Under the pieces are notes generated by a model. The model did no database searches. It worked only from the letters and a program-made list of their open reading frames with translations, and was not told where the DNA came from. The position numbers and the translations under genes are program-made. 64,000 nt of DNA from Halolamina salifodinae. GTDB taxonomy: Archaea; Halobacteriota; Halobacteria; Halobacteriales; Haloferacaceae. The stretch spans positions 1 through 64,000 of the forward strand of contig NZ_JAGGLC010000005.1 of NCBI RefSeq assembly GCF_017874235.1. Direction: 5' to 3'. Below, piece by piece: positions 49,081-58,152 of the stretch (positions are counted from its first letter, which is position 1; each line of letters starts with the position of its first letter).

Positions 49081-50054
49081 TCCGGAACCACCGCCTGTTC
49101 GCGTTCCTCGATTATATCCAAGAGGATTCGATCGAGATCCGTCGATGGGTACCATCCAAGCGTCGCCTCAAGTTTGGACACGTCCGGCTCGCGTTGCTGG
49201 GGTTCCTCGAAATTCTCGTTATACGCCTCTTCGTAAGGAATGTGCGTGATATCGGAATCAGATCCAGTGAGTTCGATGATGCGCTCAGCAAGAGCATTAA
49301 TTGAGGTTGGATCGGGGGCACCGATATTGATCACTTCGCCGTGGGCCTCGGGCGTCGTCAAGAGCTCATAGGTCGCCCTGACTGCGTCGGCGACGTGCGT
49401 GAAGCTCCGAGTCTGTGTCCCATCACCGTATACCGTAAGTGGCTCGTTTGCCAGGGCTTGCTCAACGAACCGGGGGATAACCATACCGTATTGACCAGTC
49501 TGCCGCGGTCCGACGATGTTGAAGTAACGGCCTATTGCCACTGGAAGGTCGTGGTCACGGTGATACGCGAGTGCAAGCGACTCGTCGATGGCTTTTGCTG
49601 ACGCGTAACTCCAGCGCAGCGAGGATGTCGGGCCGAGTACACGGTCGTCTGATTCGGCGAAGGGTACATCCTCAGACTTGCCGTATAGTTCGGAGGAAGA
49701 GGCGATGAAGACCGGCGTCCGGTCGTCGACAGCCGCCTCGAGAACGTTCTCGGTTCCGACAAGATTGGTACGCATCGAACGGAGCGGCTCGTCGACGATG
49801 CGCTGGACGCCGACGGCAGCCGCGAGGTGGAAGACGCGGTCGGAGCGTTCGACGAGTGGTTCGATCGTCCCAGTCTCGATTACGTCGCCTTGGATGAGTT
49901 CGACCCGGTCGTGGTCGATGAGGTGGGACACGTTCTCCGGGTTCCCAGTCGAGAAATCGTCGAGGAGAAGAATATCGTCCTCTGTTTCGTCAAAGAGGTA
50001 GGTGGCAAGGTGGGAGCCGATGAATCCTCCACCACCGGTGATGAGCGTGAGCAT
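49077..50054 (-). CDS. NAD-dependent sugar epimerase/dehydratase
   Basis: A 325-residue extended short-chain dehydrogenase. TLITGGGGFIGSHL is the NAD loop. IASSSELYG and SYASAKAIDE hold the Ser and the YxxxK pair. RYFNIVGPRQTGQYGMVIPRFV with TRSFTHVADAVRA resembles UDP-glucuronate decarboxylase and GalE-type enzymes. The product sugar is unknown. It forms a two-gene operon with the UDP-sugar dehydrogenase, which suggests consecutive steps on the same nucleotide sugar. Confidence 0.85.
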   Translation of the reverse strand: MLTLITGGGGFIGSHLATYLFDETEDDILLLDDFSTGNPENVSHLIDHDRVELIQGDVIETGTIEPLVERSDRVFHLAAAVGVQRIVDEPLRSMRTNLVGTENVLEAAVDDRTPVFIASSSELYGKSEDVPFAESDDRVLGPTSSLRWSYASAKAIDESLALAYHRDHDLPVAIGRYFNIVGPRQTGQYGMVIPRFVEQALANEPLTVYGDGTQTRSFTHVADAVRATYELLTTPEAHGEVINIGAPDPTSINALAERIIELTGSDSDITHIPYEEAYNENFEEPQQREPDVSKLEATLGWYPSTDLDRILLDIIEEREQAVVPE

Positions 50055-50125
50055 TGGAGTATATGTAGGTTTGTAAGGTTAGTGCAGATAAGGTCACCGA
50101 TGGATTCAAAATGTGACTTAAATAG

Positions 50126-52027
50126 GGTATAGCTGGTGAAGGGGTTGTTCTCTACGCCATCGAGTGGGAGACGCGCGCCGCACGTGTCGTCGAGCAGTGG
50201 ACATCGACGCTCTACATCGCCGACTACCCGGACTACCCGAGTGACGGCTACCTCAGCGACCTGTTCGAACTGGCCGACGTCCAGTTCGACCTGACCGCAC
50301 ACATCACGCCGAAGAATCAGGAGCGGGCCCGGACCGAACTGCAGGAGATCGCCGACGACCTGCAGGTGGACGCCGACCTCGAACAGAGCGTCCGGAGCAC
50401 GTATCTCCAAGAACGGGCGAACGAAGCGGCGGCGACGTACACGGCGGTCGAGAACGGGGCGAGCGTGTTCGACCAAGGCGTGTTCGTCACGGTGCGGGCA
50501 GACGATCCGGATATCCTGGAGGACAACGTGCAGCAGGTCAAGAGCACGCTCCGGGACGAGCCGGCAAACCTGACGCCGAGGACGGCGATCTGCCGGCAGG
50601 ACGTGGCGCTGCAGTCCGCGGCGCCCATTGGCGCGAATGAGTTTGGGCGGGGGTCAATCGCGCTCGGCGGCGCCGTTGGGGCACTGCTGGCGTCGCCGCA
50701 CAACGCGACGATCCTCGAGGAGGGCGGCATCGAGTTCGGAATGCACAAGGACACGCGGAGTCCCGTGGTGATCGATCCGTTCGCGCGGGACAACGGCTAC
50801 GCGATGTTCACCGTCGGCGACACCGGATCGGGGAAGTCGTTCAGCTCGAAGCAGAACTTCATCCGCTCGATGGAGCAGGATCGCGACCGGATCGGCGTCA
50901 TCCTCGAACCGCTGAACAACTGGGCTGGCGTCGCCGAAGCGCTGGATGCGAAGCGGATTACGGTCGGTGGGACGCTGGGACTGAATCCTCTAGAGATCCG
51001 CGAGACGCCCGAGCACGTGCAGCGCGCGATGGGGGAGGACGCCAGCCCGTTCAACGAGAAGCTCGACGACGCGATGAGTTTCCTCACCAACTTCTTCGCG
51101 CTGCGGGGGATCTCGCTTGGTGATCGGCGGACGACGCTGGAGCTCGGCCTCAAGCGGGCGTACAAGCGCCGGGGGATTACGGACGACATCTCGACGCACG
51201 GCAATCAGAGCCCGACGATCCGGGACATGCTGGACGTGTTCGAGGACATGATCGACGATCCCGAGGCGTTCGTCGTTCGTGCCGACGAGGAGGCGGGGAA
51301 GATCAAGGAGGACGCCACGTGGTTGCTCGATCAACTGCGACCATTCGAGGATGGTGGGCGATATGCGAATCTCGGGACGGAGTCGGCGTTCGACATCCGC
51401 GACGAGAAGGTGATCTACCTCGACCTCGCCCAGCAGGAGGGGAGCGTCGACAGCAGTACGGCGCTGACGATGCAGTTGCTAATTTCGTTGGTGTACGAGC
51501 GGGCAAAAGTCTCGGAGAAGGAGGTGGTGTTCTACATCGACGAAGCCCGGTACATCATGCAGGACGCCGCGAGCCTAGCGTTCCTCGAGACGGTGTTCCG
51601 GCACCACCGCCACCACGACCTTTCGATTCGGCTGGTTACGCAGACCGTCGACGAGTTCTTCGAGCACGCCGAGAGTGAGGCGATTCTGGATCAGTGTGCG
51701 GTGAAGCAGTTCCACCGGTTGGACGGGGTGGACGAGGAGTGGGCCGAGGAGTTCGGGCTCAACTACGCCCAGATGCGGTTTGTGCAGGATGCGGTGCCAG
51801 GGAACGAGGACGCCGGGTTTGCTGAGGCGCTCGTCGGCGTCGATGGGGAATGGCGCGGGATTACTGTTGAGGCGATGCACAAGGAGAAACAGGTGATCGA
51901 TTTCGATCCGACGGCGGAGGGGCGGTCGTCGCTTCCCGGGGCGAGCGATGATGCGGTGGCTGGGGTGCAGACTGTTCGGGAGGCGCTTGCCGATCGGGAT
52001 CGTGAGGATGGTTCTACCGACGAGTGA
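50126..52027 (+). pseudogene. 5'-truncated VirB4/TraC-type conjugation ATPase
   Basis: The frame opens right after a stop at 50123-50125 and has no ATG, GTG or TTG before the conserved body begins (VVLYAIEWETRAARVVEQWTSTLY). The true N-terminus is therefore missing. What remains is otherwise intact: Walker A GDTGSGKS, Walker B VVFYIDEAR, and RLVTQTVDEFF. Haloarchaeal VirB4-like proteins carry extra N-terminal sequence and belong to integrative or conjugative elements. An internal ATG at 50366 could give a 553-residue product. There are no other transfer genes nearby, so this is a stranded fragment inside the glycan locus. Confidence 0.8.
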
Positions 52028-52255
52028 TGCCGGTGAGGGTTCGATCAGCGGGCGGTTCGTGGCGGCGACGCCGGTCAGTACTGGCTCGATGAGTCGGGAC
52101 GGAGTTCGGGATCTCGAGCGCGCGCAGTCTTCCCCGAGACTCCGCGCCTATCGTCGGGATCGGTATATTAATCTGCCTCCCCGTCGCTGGGAGCGCTCAA
52201 TCGGGACTCCCGACGGTCGAGAGGGAAGAGAACCGGGCGGTCGGCGAAAGGTGTG
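52028..52255. other. Gap after the VirB4 fragment
   Basis: About 230 bases with one TATA-like element, TATATTAA (about 52163-52170), facing right but followed by no open frame. It is probably leftover mobile-element DNA. Confidence 0.35.
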
Positions 52256-52390
52256 CTAGTCTTGGCCGCCGATGACCGCTGTGCCACACTCGACGCAGAC
52301 GTATGCGCCGTCGATGGTTTCTGCAGCGGGGGCGTTGCACGGGATACACTTCACACGGGACGATCGGACGGATCGTGGGTAGCGGCTCAT
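52256..52390 (-). CDS. Short zinc-ribbon protein
   Basis: A 44-residue protein, MSRYPRSVRSSRVKCIPCNA, continuing to VCVECGTAVIGGQD. Two CxxC pairs (Cys15/Cys18 and Cys33/Cys36) make a one-knuckle-pair zinc ribbon with a basic N-terminus. Short zinc-finger proteins of this size are common in haloarchaea, and a few influence swarming or biofilm growth. The function of this one is unknown. It lies just downstream of the epimerase gene on the same strand. Confidence 0.75.
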   Translation of the reverse strand: MSRYPRSVRSSRVKCIPCNAPAAETIDGAYVCVECGTAVIGGQD

Positions 52391-52396
52391 CGGGAG

Positions 52397-53329
52397 TCAG
52401 TTCTCCGCGGACGCCGAGTCCTTGTACGGCTCACAGACACGCTTGACGCCTTCCTCAAAGTCGATCGTCGGCTCCCAGCCGGTCGCCTCGTGGAGTTTCG
52501 AGTAGTCGGCCATCGTGTCGTGGACGTACACCTCTAGGGGGTTCTCGATGTACGCCGGCTCAATATCGGTGCCGAGTTCGTCATTGATCATTGCGACCAT
52601 CTCGTTGAACGTGTAGCTTTCCTCAGTTCCGACGTTGTAGATGCCCTGCAGTTCGTGCTCGGCAGCGAGTTCGCAGGCACGGACGACGTCGTCGACGTGC
52701 GTGAAGTCGCGCGTCTGGCTGCCGTCGCCGAACAGCTCCGGACGTTCGCCGTTCGCAATCTTGTCGGTGAACTGTGCGACGGTGTTGGCGAACTCGCCTT
52801 TGTGTTCCTCGGCACCGCCGAAGCCTTGGTAGACGGAGAAAAAGCGCAGACCGGCGAGAGTCATATCGTGGAAGTTGTGGAAATACTCCGCGTAGCGCTC
52901 CCGTGCAAGTTTTGAGGCTTCGTACCCGGTTCGGGCCTCCACATCCATGCTTTCGGGGGAGGGTTCCGTGCGGTCCCCGTAGATCGAAGAGGTGGTCGCG
53001 TAGACAACCGTATCACAGCCGTCCTTCCGGGCCTGTTCGATCGTGTTCACGAACCCTTCGACATTGACACGGGCGCCTTTCGCGGGGTCGTCCTCATGCA
53101 TCTTGTACGAAGAGAGTGCGGCGAGGTGAAACACGATATCGACGTCGGTAGGGAGGTCCTCATCGACGACTGAGGCGTCGACGAACTCGACGTCGTCGTT
53201 GAGGTTGTCGGGGGTACCGAGGTACTGATCGTCGACTGCCACGACTTCATTCTGCTTTGCGAGGTGGTTCGCGAGGTTCGACCCGATGAAGCCGGCGCCA
53301 CCGGTGACGAGGACGCGTTGGTTCTGCAT
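52397..53329 (-). CDS. NAD-dependent epimerase/dehydratase (UDP-glucose 4-epimerase-like)
   Basis: A 310-residue extended short-chain dehydrogenase. VLVTGGAGFIGSNLANHL is the NAD loop. YATTSSIYGD and TGYEASKLARERYAEYF supply Ser/Thr and YxxxK. LRFFSVYQGFGGAEEHKGEFANTV and TRDFTHVDDVVRA are the substrate region. It is GalE-like, but the sugar is unknown. The adjoining sequences on both sides are mobile-element remnants. Confidence 0.87.
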   Translation of the reverse strand: MQNQRVLVTGGAGFIGSNLANHLAKQNEVVAVDDQYLGTPDNLNDDVEFVDASVVDEDLPTDVDIVFHLAALSSYKMHEDDPAKGARVNVEGFVNTIEQARKDGCDTVVYATTSSIYGDRTEPSPESMDVEARTGYEASKLARERYAEYFHNFHDMTLAGLRFFSVYQGFGGAEEHKGEFANTVAQFTDKIANGERPELFGDGSQTRDFTHVDDVVRACELAAEHELQGIYNVGTEESYTFNEMVAMINDELGTDIEPAYIENPLEVYVHDTMADYSKLHEATGWEPTIDFEEGVKRVCEPYKDSASAEN

Positions 53330-53460
53330 GACTGTTCATGTTCGGGAGTTGGGGGAAAGCGTTGCGATCGGAAGCGGCAATCGTGCTACCGATTCAGGAC
53401 TGTGAGTGAAAGGGCTGCATCTCGGTCGATCCGGAAGAGACACCATCGTTTCGCGTGATA

Positions 53461-53797
53461 CTAGGAGGTTGAGCTGTGGTCAACCCAGAACTCTTCCACT
53501 ACGGTCTGCCCGTCTGGACTGTCGAGATCGATTCCTCGCTGGACGAAGTTGGGGGCGTCCATATACCCACAAGACGAGGCATACGCTTCCCAGAAGTCGA
53601 AATCCTGCTCGGTGGCCCCCTCGTGTTTCTCTTCGACGGTTTTCTCGCGGTGCTCCCCGTTCGCGTCCTAGTAACCGCGCCATCGACGAGAGTTTGTACT
53701 GCTGCATCGCCGGGCGGCCGATCTGCTTCGTCTCCCATTCGATCTCGGTCGGGCTCCGGGTATCGGGGAACTTCGGTAGTTCGACGCCGTCAGCCAC
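53461..53797 (-). pseudogene. Frameshifted gene, probably mobile-element derived
   Basis: From GTG at 53797, one frame reads VADGVELPKFPDTRSPTEIE, then WETKQIGRPAMQQYKLSSMA. The next frame reads DANGEHREKTVEEKHEGATE, QDFDFWEAYASSCGYMDAPN, FVQRGIDLDSPDGQTVVEEF and WVDHSSTS before the stop at 53461-53463. A TAG stands at the junction near 53670-53680, so a one-base change has broken the gene. The halves make a protein of about 112 residues. I do not recognise it. With the VirB4 fragment it suggests a decayed element on both sides of the epimerase gene. Confidence 0.6.
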
Positions 53798-53812
53798 GAG
53801 CAGGTCGGAAGG

Positions 53813-53818
53813 TTATTA
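53813..53818 (+). promoter_or_regulatory. TATA-like box of the flippase operon
   Basis: TTATTA lies 28-33 bases before the ATG at 53846, at the head of four co-directional glycan genes. Confidence 0.4.
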
Positions 53819-53845
53819 CACAGATCAGCAGTATGCTTGTTTTGA

Positions 53846-55318
53846 ATGGGGGAGTCTAGGGGAAGCAAAATAAAAGACGTTTTCCAACGGTTCTCACAAG
53901 ATTTTGGGCTTTATTCGATCGCTGAGTTCGTTCCGGCGTTACTCGGTGTCGCTGCGCTGATGATCTTTACCCGTATCTTCCCGCCCGTTGCATACGGACA
54001 GTATGCGCTGGCGATGACGTTCGTCGCCGTGTTCAGTACGCTCACATTCGGCTGGTTGGAACAGGCAATCCTGCGCTTTGAGCCACAGATCGATACGGAG
54101 GAGTTGGTCGGAAATGTTGTCTCTATACTCGTCGGTTGTTGCCTGATTATAGCAGTCCTTGTTACTGCTGGATATGTGCTGTTCGGTGGTGCACTCGGCG
54201 AGTACCGAGCGTTCTATCTCGCAGCGGGAGCGCTGACGATCGCACAAGGATTGTTTAACACGTTCCGGTCCCTTTTCCAGGCACGGCTTCAGCCGGGATC
54301 AGTTGCGACATATAAAATACTCCGGTCGGTTGCGAAGCTGGCGTTCGCGTTTGTGCTCGCCGTAATAGTTTTTGATGACATCGTCGGATGGCTCTGGGGC
54401 GGCGCATTCGCAACGACCATCACTGTCGCCGTGATGGCGTACCGCTCGAACGTGATGCGGTTCTCGCCTCGCATCCAGTCTGCACTGGGGGCTCGTTTTC
54501 TCCGATACGGTTTTCCGATGATTGGCTGGCTACTCGGGTTGACGCTACTCAACTTCGCCGACCGTGTTCTCATCGAATTCATTCAGGGAAGTAGCGCCGT
54601 CGGGGTTTACTCCTCAAATTACAGCCTAGTCAATCGGGGGCTGCTTCTCGTGTTCACGCCGCTCATTCAAACCATCCATCCGATACTGATGAACAGATGG
54701 GACGGCGAAAACGTGAGCGAAGTAGAAGGCCTCATGACCGATTTCACGCGGTATTTCCTGATTATCGGTGTCGCTGCGACGATATTTGCTGGTGTCGTAA
54801 GCCGACCACTCAGTACGATCTTACTCGCTCCGGAGTACCGGGATGGCTACGTTCTCATTCCCATCGTCGCCGCCGGGCTGTTCCTCTGGAACATCTCGAT
54901 GATCGGCCACAAAGGCCTGGAGATCCAAGAACGAACGCGGCTGATGTTTTTCGGCGTGAGTGGCGCTGTCGTCTTGAACGTCGCGTTGAACGTCCCGCTG
55001 ATCAGGCTGTATGGCTATCTCGGGGCGGCGGTTGCGACGCTGGTAAGCTTCGGGGCCTACGCCGTATTTGCCTACGTGAGCTCGCTGTGGAGCATTCAGT
55101 GGCGATTCCCCCTTCGAACTGTTCGCAACACCGCTATCGGTGGTGTAGTCATGATCGCTCCAGGAGCGATACTCTATACGTCCTCGGCGTACACGGCACT
55201 CCGTGCCATCGTTGTGGCTGGCGTCGGCGTTGTCATGTATGGAGCAATACTCTATGCCCTGGGCGAACTCGAATCGAACGAATTAACAGCCGCAGCCGAG
55301 TTGGTTCGGAGGAACTGA
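53846..55318 (+). CDS. Oligosaccharide flippase, Wzx-like (MATE/MVF superfamily)
   Basis: A 490-residue membrane protein with about 14 spans. FGLYSIAEFVPALLGVAALMIFTRIFPPVAYGQYALAMTF is the typical first repeat, followed by FLRYGFPMIGWLLG and KGLEIQERTR. It should flip lipid-linked sugar chains across the membrane. The next gene starts directly after its stop codon, so the operon flippase - glycosyltransferase - ligase/polymerase - glycosyltransferase is tightly packed. Confidence 0.88.
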   Translation: MGESRGSKIKDVFQRFSQDFGLYSIAEFVPALLGVAALMIFTRIFPPVAYGQYALAMTFVAVFSTLTFGWLEQAILRFEPQIDTEELVGNVVSILVGCCLIIAVLVTAGYVLFGGALGEYRAFYLAAGALTIAQGLFNTFRSLFQARLQPGSVATYKILRSVAKLAFAFVLAVIVFDDIVGWLWGGAFATTITVAVMAYRSNVMRFSPRIQSALGARFLRYGFPMIGWLLGLTLLNFADRVLIEFIQGSSAVGVYSSNYSLVNRGLLLVFTPLIQTIHPILMNRWDGENVSEVEGLMTDFTRYFLIIGVAATIFAGVVSRPLSTILLAPEYRDGYVLIPIVAAGLFLWNISMIGHKGLEIQERTRLMFFGVSGAVVLNVALNVPLIRLYGYLGAAVATLVSFGAYAVFAYVSSLWSIQWRFPLRTVRNTAIGGVVMIAPGAILYTSSAYTALRAIVVAGVGVVMYGAILYALGELESNELTAAAELVRRN

Positions 55319-56464
55319 ATGTCCGAAACGAAACGGGTCGCGGTTGCTCATCACAATCTGATGGAAAAGGGAGGTGGTGAGGCCGTAGCGATGAATGTAC
55401 TTGAGGCACTTCAGGATCATTACGCCGTTACACTGCTCACACTCACCGAGCCGGATCTCCCGGAGCTGAACTCGTACTACAACACGAACGTCAACAAGGA
55501 AGCGATAGAAATAAACCGGCTCAGCGCACTTTTCGAAAGAATATATGATCATTCAAAACGGTTTCATCTTTTCAAAAACGCTGTTTTATCCCGATTGGTG
55601 CAACGGGAGCAATACCGATTTGATCTCGTATTCAATACGTACAACGAGTTCAGTCTAGGGGACTGTTCTCTTCAATACATCCATATGCCGCAGTTTCGTC
55701 GATGGTTGACGGAAAATGAAAAGAGCGGCCCGCTGTTTGGGATCTATGATAAACTGTGCATGAGTATTGAAAACTTTGACCCGGCGCGTATCCAGTCTAG
55801 CGAACTACTCGCCAACTCCGAGTGGACGGCTGAAGTCGTTGCAGAGTCTTATCACACTACGCCCCGGGTGATCTATCCACCAATAGATACGGCTGAATTT
55901 TCCGGCACGGTGGCGGAGCAGCGGGAGTCCGGTTTCGTCACTATCGGTCGGTTGATGCCTCATAAGAACGTGTTACGAACCATACGAATAATCGACCAGC
56001 TTCATGATCGCGGTCATGATGTTCACGTCCACGTCATCGGACCGACAATCAATAGCGATTACGCGAAACGAATCGAAGCGGTTGCAGATTCCCGTGAGTT
56101 CGTTCACCTCGAAGGGGAAGTCAGTCGAAATCGATTAGTCGACCTGATATCGACACACAAATATGGGATTCATGGAATGGATCACGAACATTTCGGAATG
56201 GCGGTCGCGGAGTTAGCTGCTGGTGGAACGATTCCATTCGTTCCGAACGGGGGCGGCCAGCGCGAGATCGTCCACAAGCGCGAGGAGTTGTTATACGAGT
56301 CAGTGGAGGAAGCAGTCGAAAAAATCGATCGCGTTCTCTCTGATCCAGAACTCCGGCGGGAGCTCCGGGCACAACTGGGTGACATCGAGGAACGCTTCGG
56401 TCGGGAACGTTTCAAAACAACCATACGCGAAACAGTAGAACAAGCACTTTATGGATCTGTATAG
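55319..56464 (+). CDS. Glycosyltransferase family 4 protein
   Basis: A 381-residue GT-B fold enzyme. VAVAHHNLMEKGGGEAVAMNV is the N-terminal glycine-rich loop. VIYPPIDTAEF, GRLMPHKNVLRTIRIID and GMDHEHFGMAVAELAAGGTIPFVPNGGG (the E-x7-E region) bind the nucleotide sugar. It uses nucleotide-activated sugars on a lipid-linked chain. The codon pattern is less GC-rich than in the rest of the window. Confidence 0.87.
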   Translation: MSETKRVAVAHHNLMEKGGGEAVAMNVLEALQDHYAVTLLTLTEPDLPELNSYYNTNVNKEAIEINRLSALFERIYDHSKRFHLFKNAVLSRLVQREQYRFDLVFNTYNEFSLGDCSLQYIHMPQFRRWLTENEKSGPLFGIYDKLCMSIENFDPARIQSSELLANSEWTAEVVAESYHTTPRVIYPPIDTAEFSGTVAEQRESGFVTIGRLMPHKNVLRTIRIIDQLHDRGHDVHVHVIGPTINSDYAKRIEAVADSREFVHLEGEVSRNRLVDLISTHKYGIHGMDHEHFGMAVAELAAGGTIPFVPNGGGQREIVHKREELLYESVEEAVEKIDRVLSDPELRRELRAQLGDIEERFGRERFKTTIRETVEQALYGSV

Positions 56465-58148
56465 CCGGATTGAGTTCCTTCCTCGGATTGAAACCGATTA
56501 CTCGGATCACAGGGAAGCACTCTTGATAGCCACAGGGCTGATCGTCGGTCTCACGTTTCTCGCGCCGACTCTTTCGATCGTTCTCGGTGTTCCCGCACTC
56601 GTCTTCGTGATCGCCATCGGGGGAATCTACGGCGTCCTCATTCTCCTGCTACGGCGATTATTAGTCGGTTTGATCATCGGACTCGTTGTCACGTCGCCGT
56701 TCGCTGCGAACGTGCCACTAGCCGGCGAAGCCTATCTGAAGTCGTTTCCTGGCCATCTCGGCCCGGAGCTATGGTTGGTACAAGTTCCACTCGTATTGTC
56801 GGCGGTGCTTGTACTTGCGACGGGTCCACGGAAGCTATTGGCTGGGGCCACGCGAACTGAGGGGCTCTTTACGGTATTCGTCGGCTGGACAGTAGTCGCG
56901 GCGGTGTTCGGCGCAACAGCGCGACTCGATACGGCCCTGTATTTCTCGTTGCTGATGGCTCAAGCGCTCGCCGCCTTCATTTTGCTTCGGTATACGGTTC
57001 AACAACGGATACTGTCGTTCCGAACGGTTGTAGAGGTCTTCGTCGGAACGGTGCTGGCACAGAGTCTCCTCGCTGTTACACAATTCATTCACGGGGCGAA
57101 TCTCGGAGTTACTACGCTTGGTGAGAGTGATAGTATCCCTCTCTCGACGCTCTCGTTTGGGCCGTTTGGGGAGTTCACTACTGGAACTTATGTCGCTGGG
57201 TTTACAGGAATGTCTTTTATTTTAGCAAGTCTTGTCATTTTGGCCGCACCAATGGTGATGATGATCGCCGTTCGGGTTAATGGGATCAGACGGGCGGGAC
57301 TGTTGATGTCCACGCTCATTATGATAGGTGTTCTGCGTGCCACCGGAAGTGATGCGGCCCGAGGCGGATTAATTATCGCACTCCTCTTGCTAGGCGTTTT
57401 GTACCTCTATGCGTCACGAGAAGCGATTCGTGAGAAGATCTCAATAACAGGCACACGAGTTCTTTTCAATATAAGAAATAATATTAAATATTTTATATAT
57501 AGAATAGGAATAACAGTTGCGACCGTTGTGGTACTGTTTTACCCCTCTTCAGCGTCAGGCTCGTCATCAGCGATTACCAATGTCGATCCGGAAACTGAAT
57601 CCGGCGCAAGTAGCACGTCCGAAACGACCGCTATGAATAATACAAGTAGCACTGCGGGGACCCCCCAGGATATGGAAAAATTGTTGGGAGATCTATCAGT
57701 TCCGCATTTCGATCTAGCAAATCTTGGAGTTCGACTTCGGCAATACGTTGGTGGCCTTGATTTGTTCCTCCAACATCCAGTATTTGGTATCGGAGGCGCG
57801 AACTACGTTTACTACGCTACCCAGTATGATCCTTCCAGGCCTTATCCACTACATAATATCTATATCGGCCTACTGGCGGAGACTGGTTTTATAGGATTCC
57901 TACTCTATATTGTAGTGCTTGGATCGGTACTTTGGTACACGTGGAAAATTGTAGGCAGTTCTAACAGCGACGCCCTACTATTCCTCGGGATTTTTTGTGG
58001 AATGTTAGGTTACCTTGCATTTGGATTCTGGGATCACCTACCACTTACTAGAGTTACTTCACTCATCCCTTTCTGGCTACTGGCGGGGACCGTTGTTGGA
58101 GAATATATGAAAATAAAAAAGAACAATACAGCGTCAAATACACACTAA
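56451..58148 (+). CDS. O-antigen ligase / Wzy polymerase-like membrane protein
   Basis: A 565-residue protein with about 12 spans and one large extracellular loop (about 365-450). The loop is Ser/Thr/Asn-rich before PVFGIGGANYVYYATQYDPSRPYPLHNIYIGLLAETG. The HN.Y...L.E.G block is the O-antigen ligase (WaaL/Wzy) signature. It would polymerise repeat units or ligate the glycan to an acceptor. Around 57470-57515 the DNA is very AT-rich. It overlaps the preceding glycosyltransferase gene by 14 bases. Confidence 0.83.
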   Translation: MDLYSRIEFLPRIETDYSDHREALLIATGLIVGLTFLAPTLSIVLGVPALVFVIAIGGIYGVLILLLRRLLVGLIIGLVVTSPFAANVPLAGEAYLKSFPGHLGPELWLVQVPLVLSAVLVLATGPRKLLAGATRTEGLFTVFVGWTVVAAVFGATARLDTALYFSLLMAQALAAFILLRYTVQQRILSFRTVVEVFVGTVLAQSLLAVTQFIHGANLGVTTLGESDSIPLSTLSFGPFGEFTTGTYVAGFTGMSFILASLVILAAPMVMMIAVRVNGIRRAGLLMSTLIMIGVLRATGSDAARGGLIIALLLLGVLYLYASREAIREKISITGTRVLFNIRNNIKYFIYRIGITVATVVVLFYPSSASGSSSAITNVDPETESGASSTSETTAMNNTSSTAGTPQDMEKLLGDLSVPHFDLANLGVRLRQYVGGLDLFLQHPVFGIGGANYVYYATQYDPSRPYPLHNIYIGLLAETGFIGFLLYIVVLGSVLWYTWKIVGSSNSDALLFLGIFCGMLGYLAFGFWDHLPLTRVTSLIPFWLLAGTVVGEYMKIKKNNTASNTH

Positions 58149-58152
58149 TATC

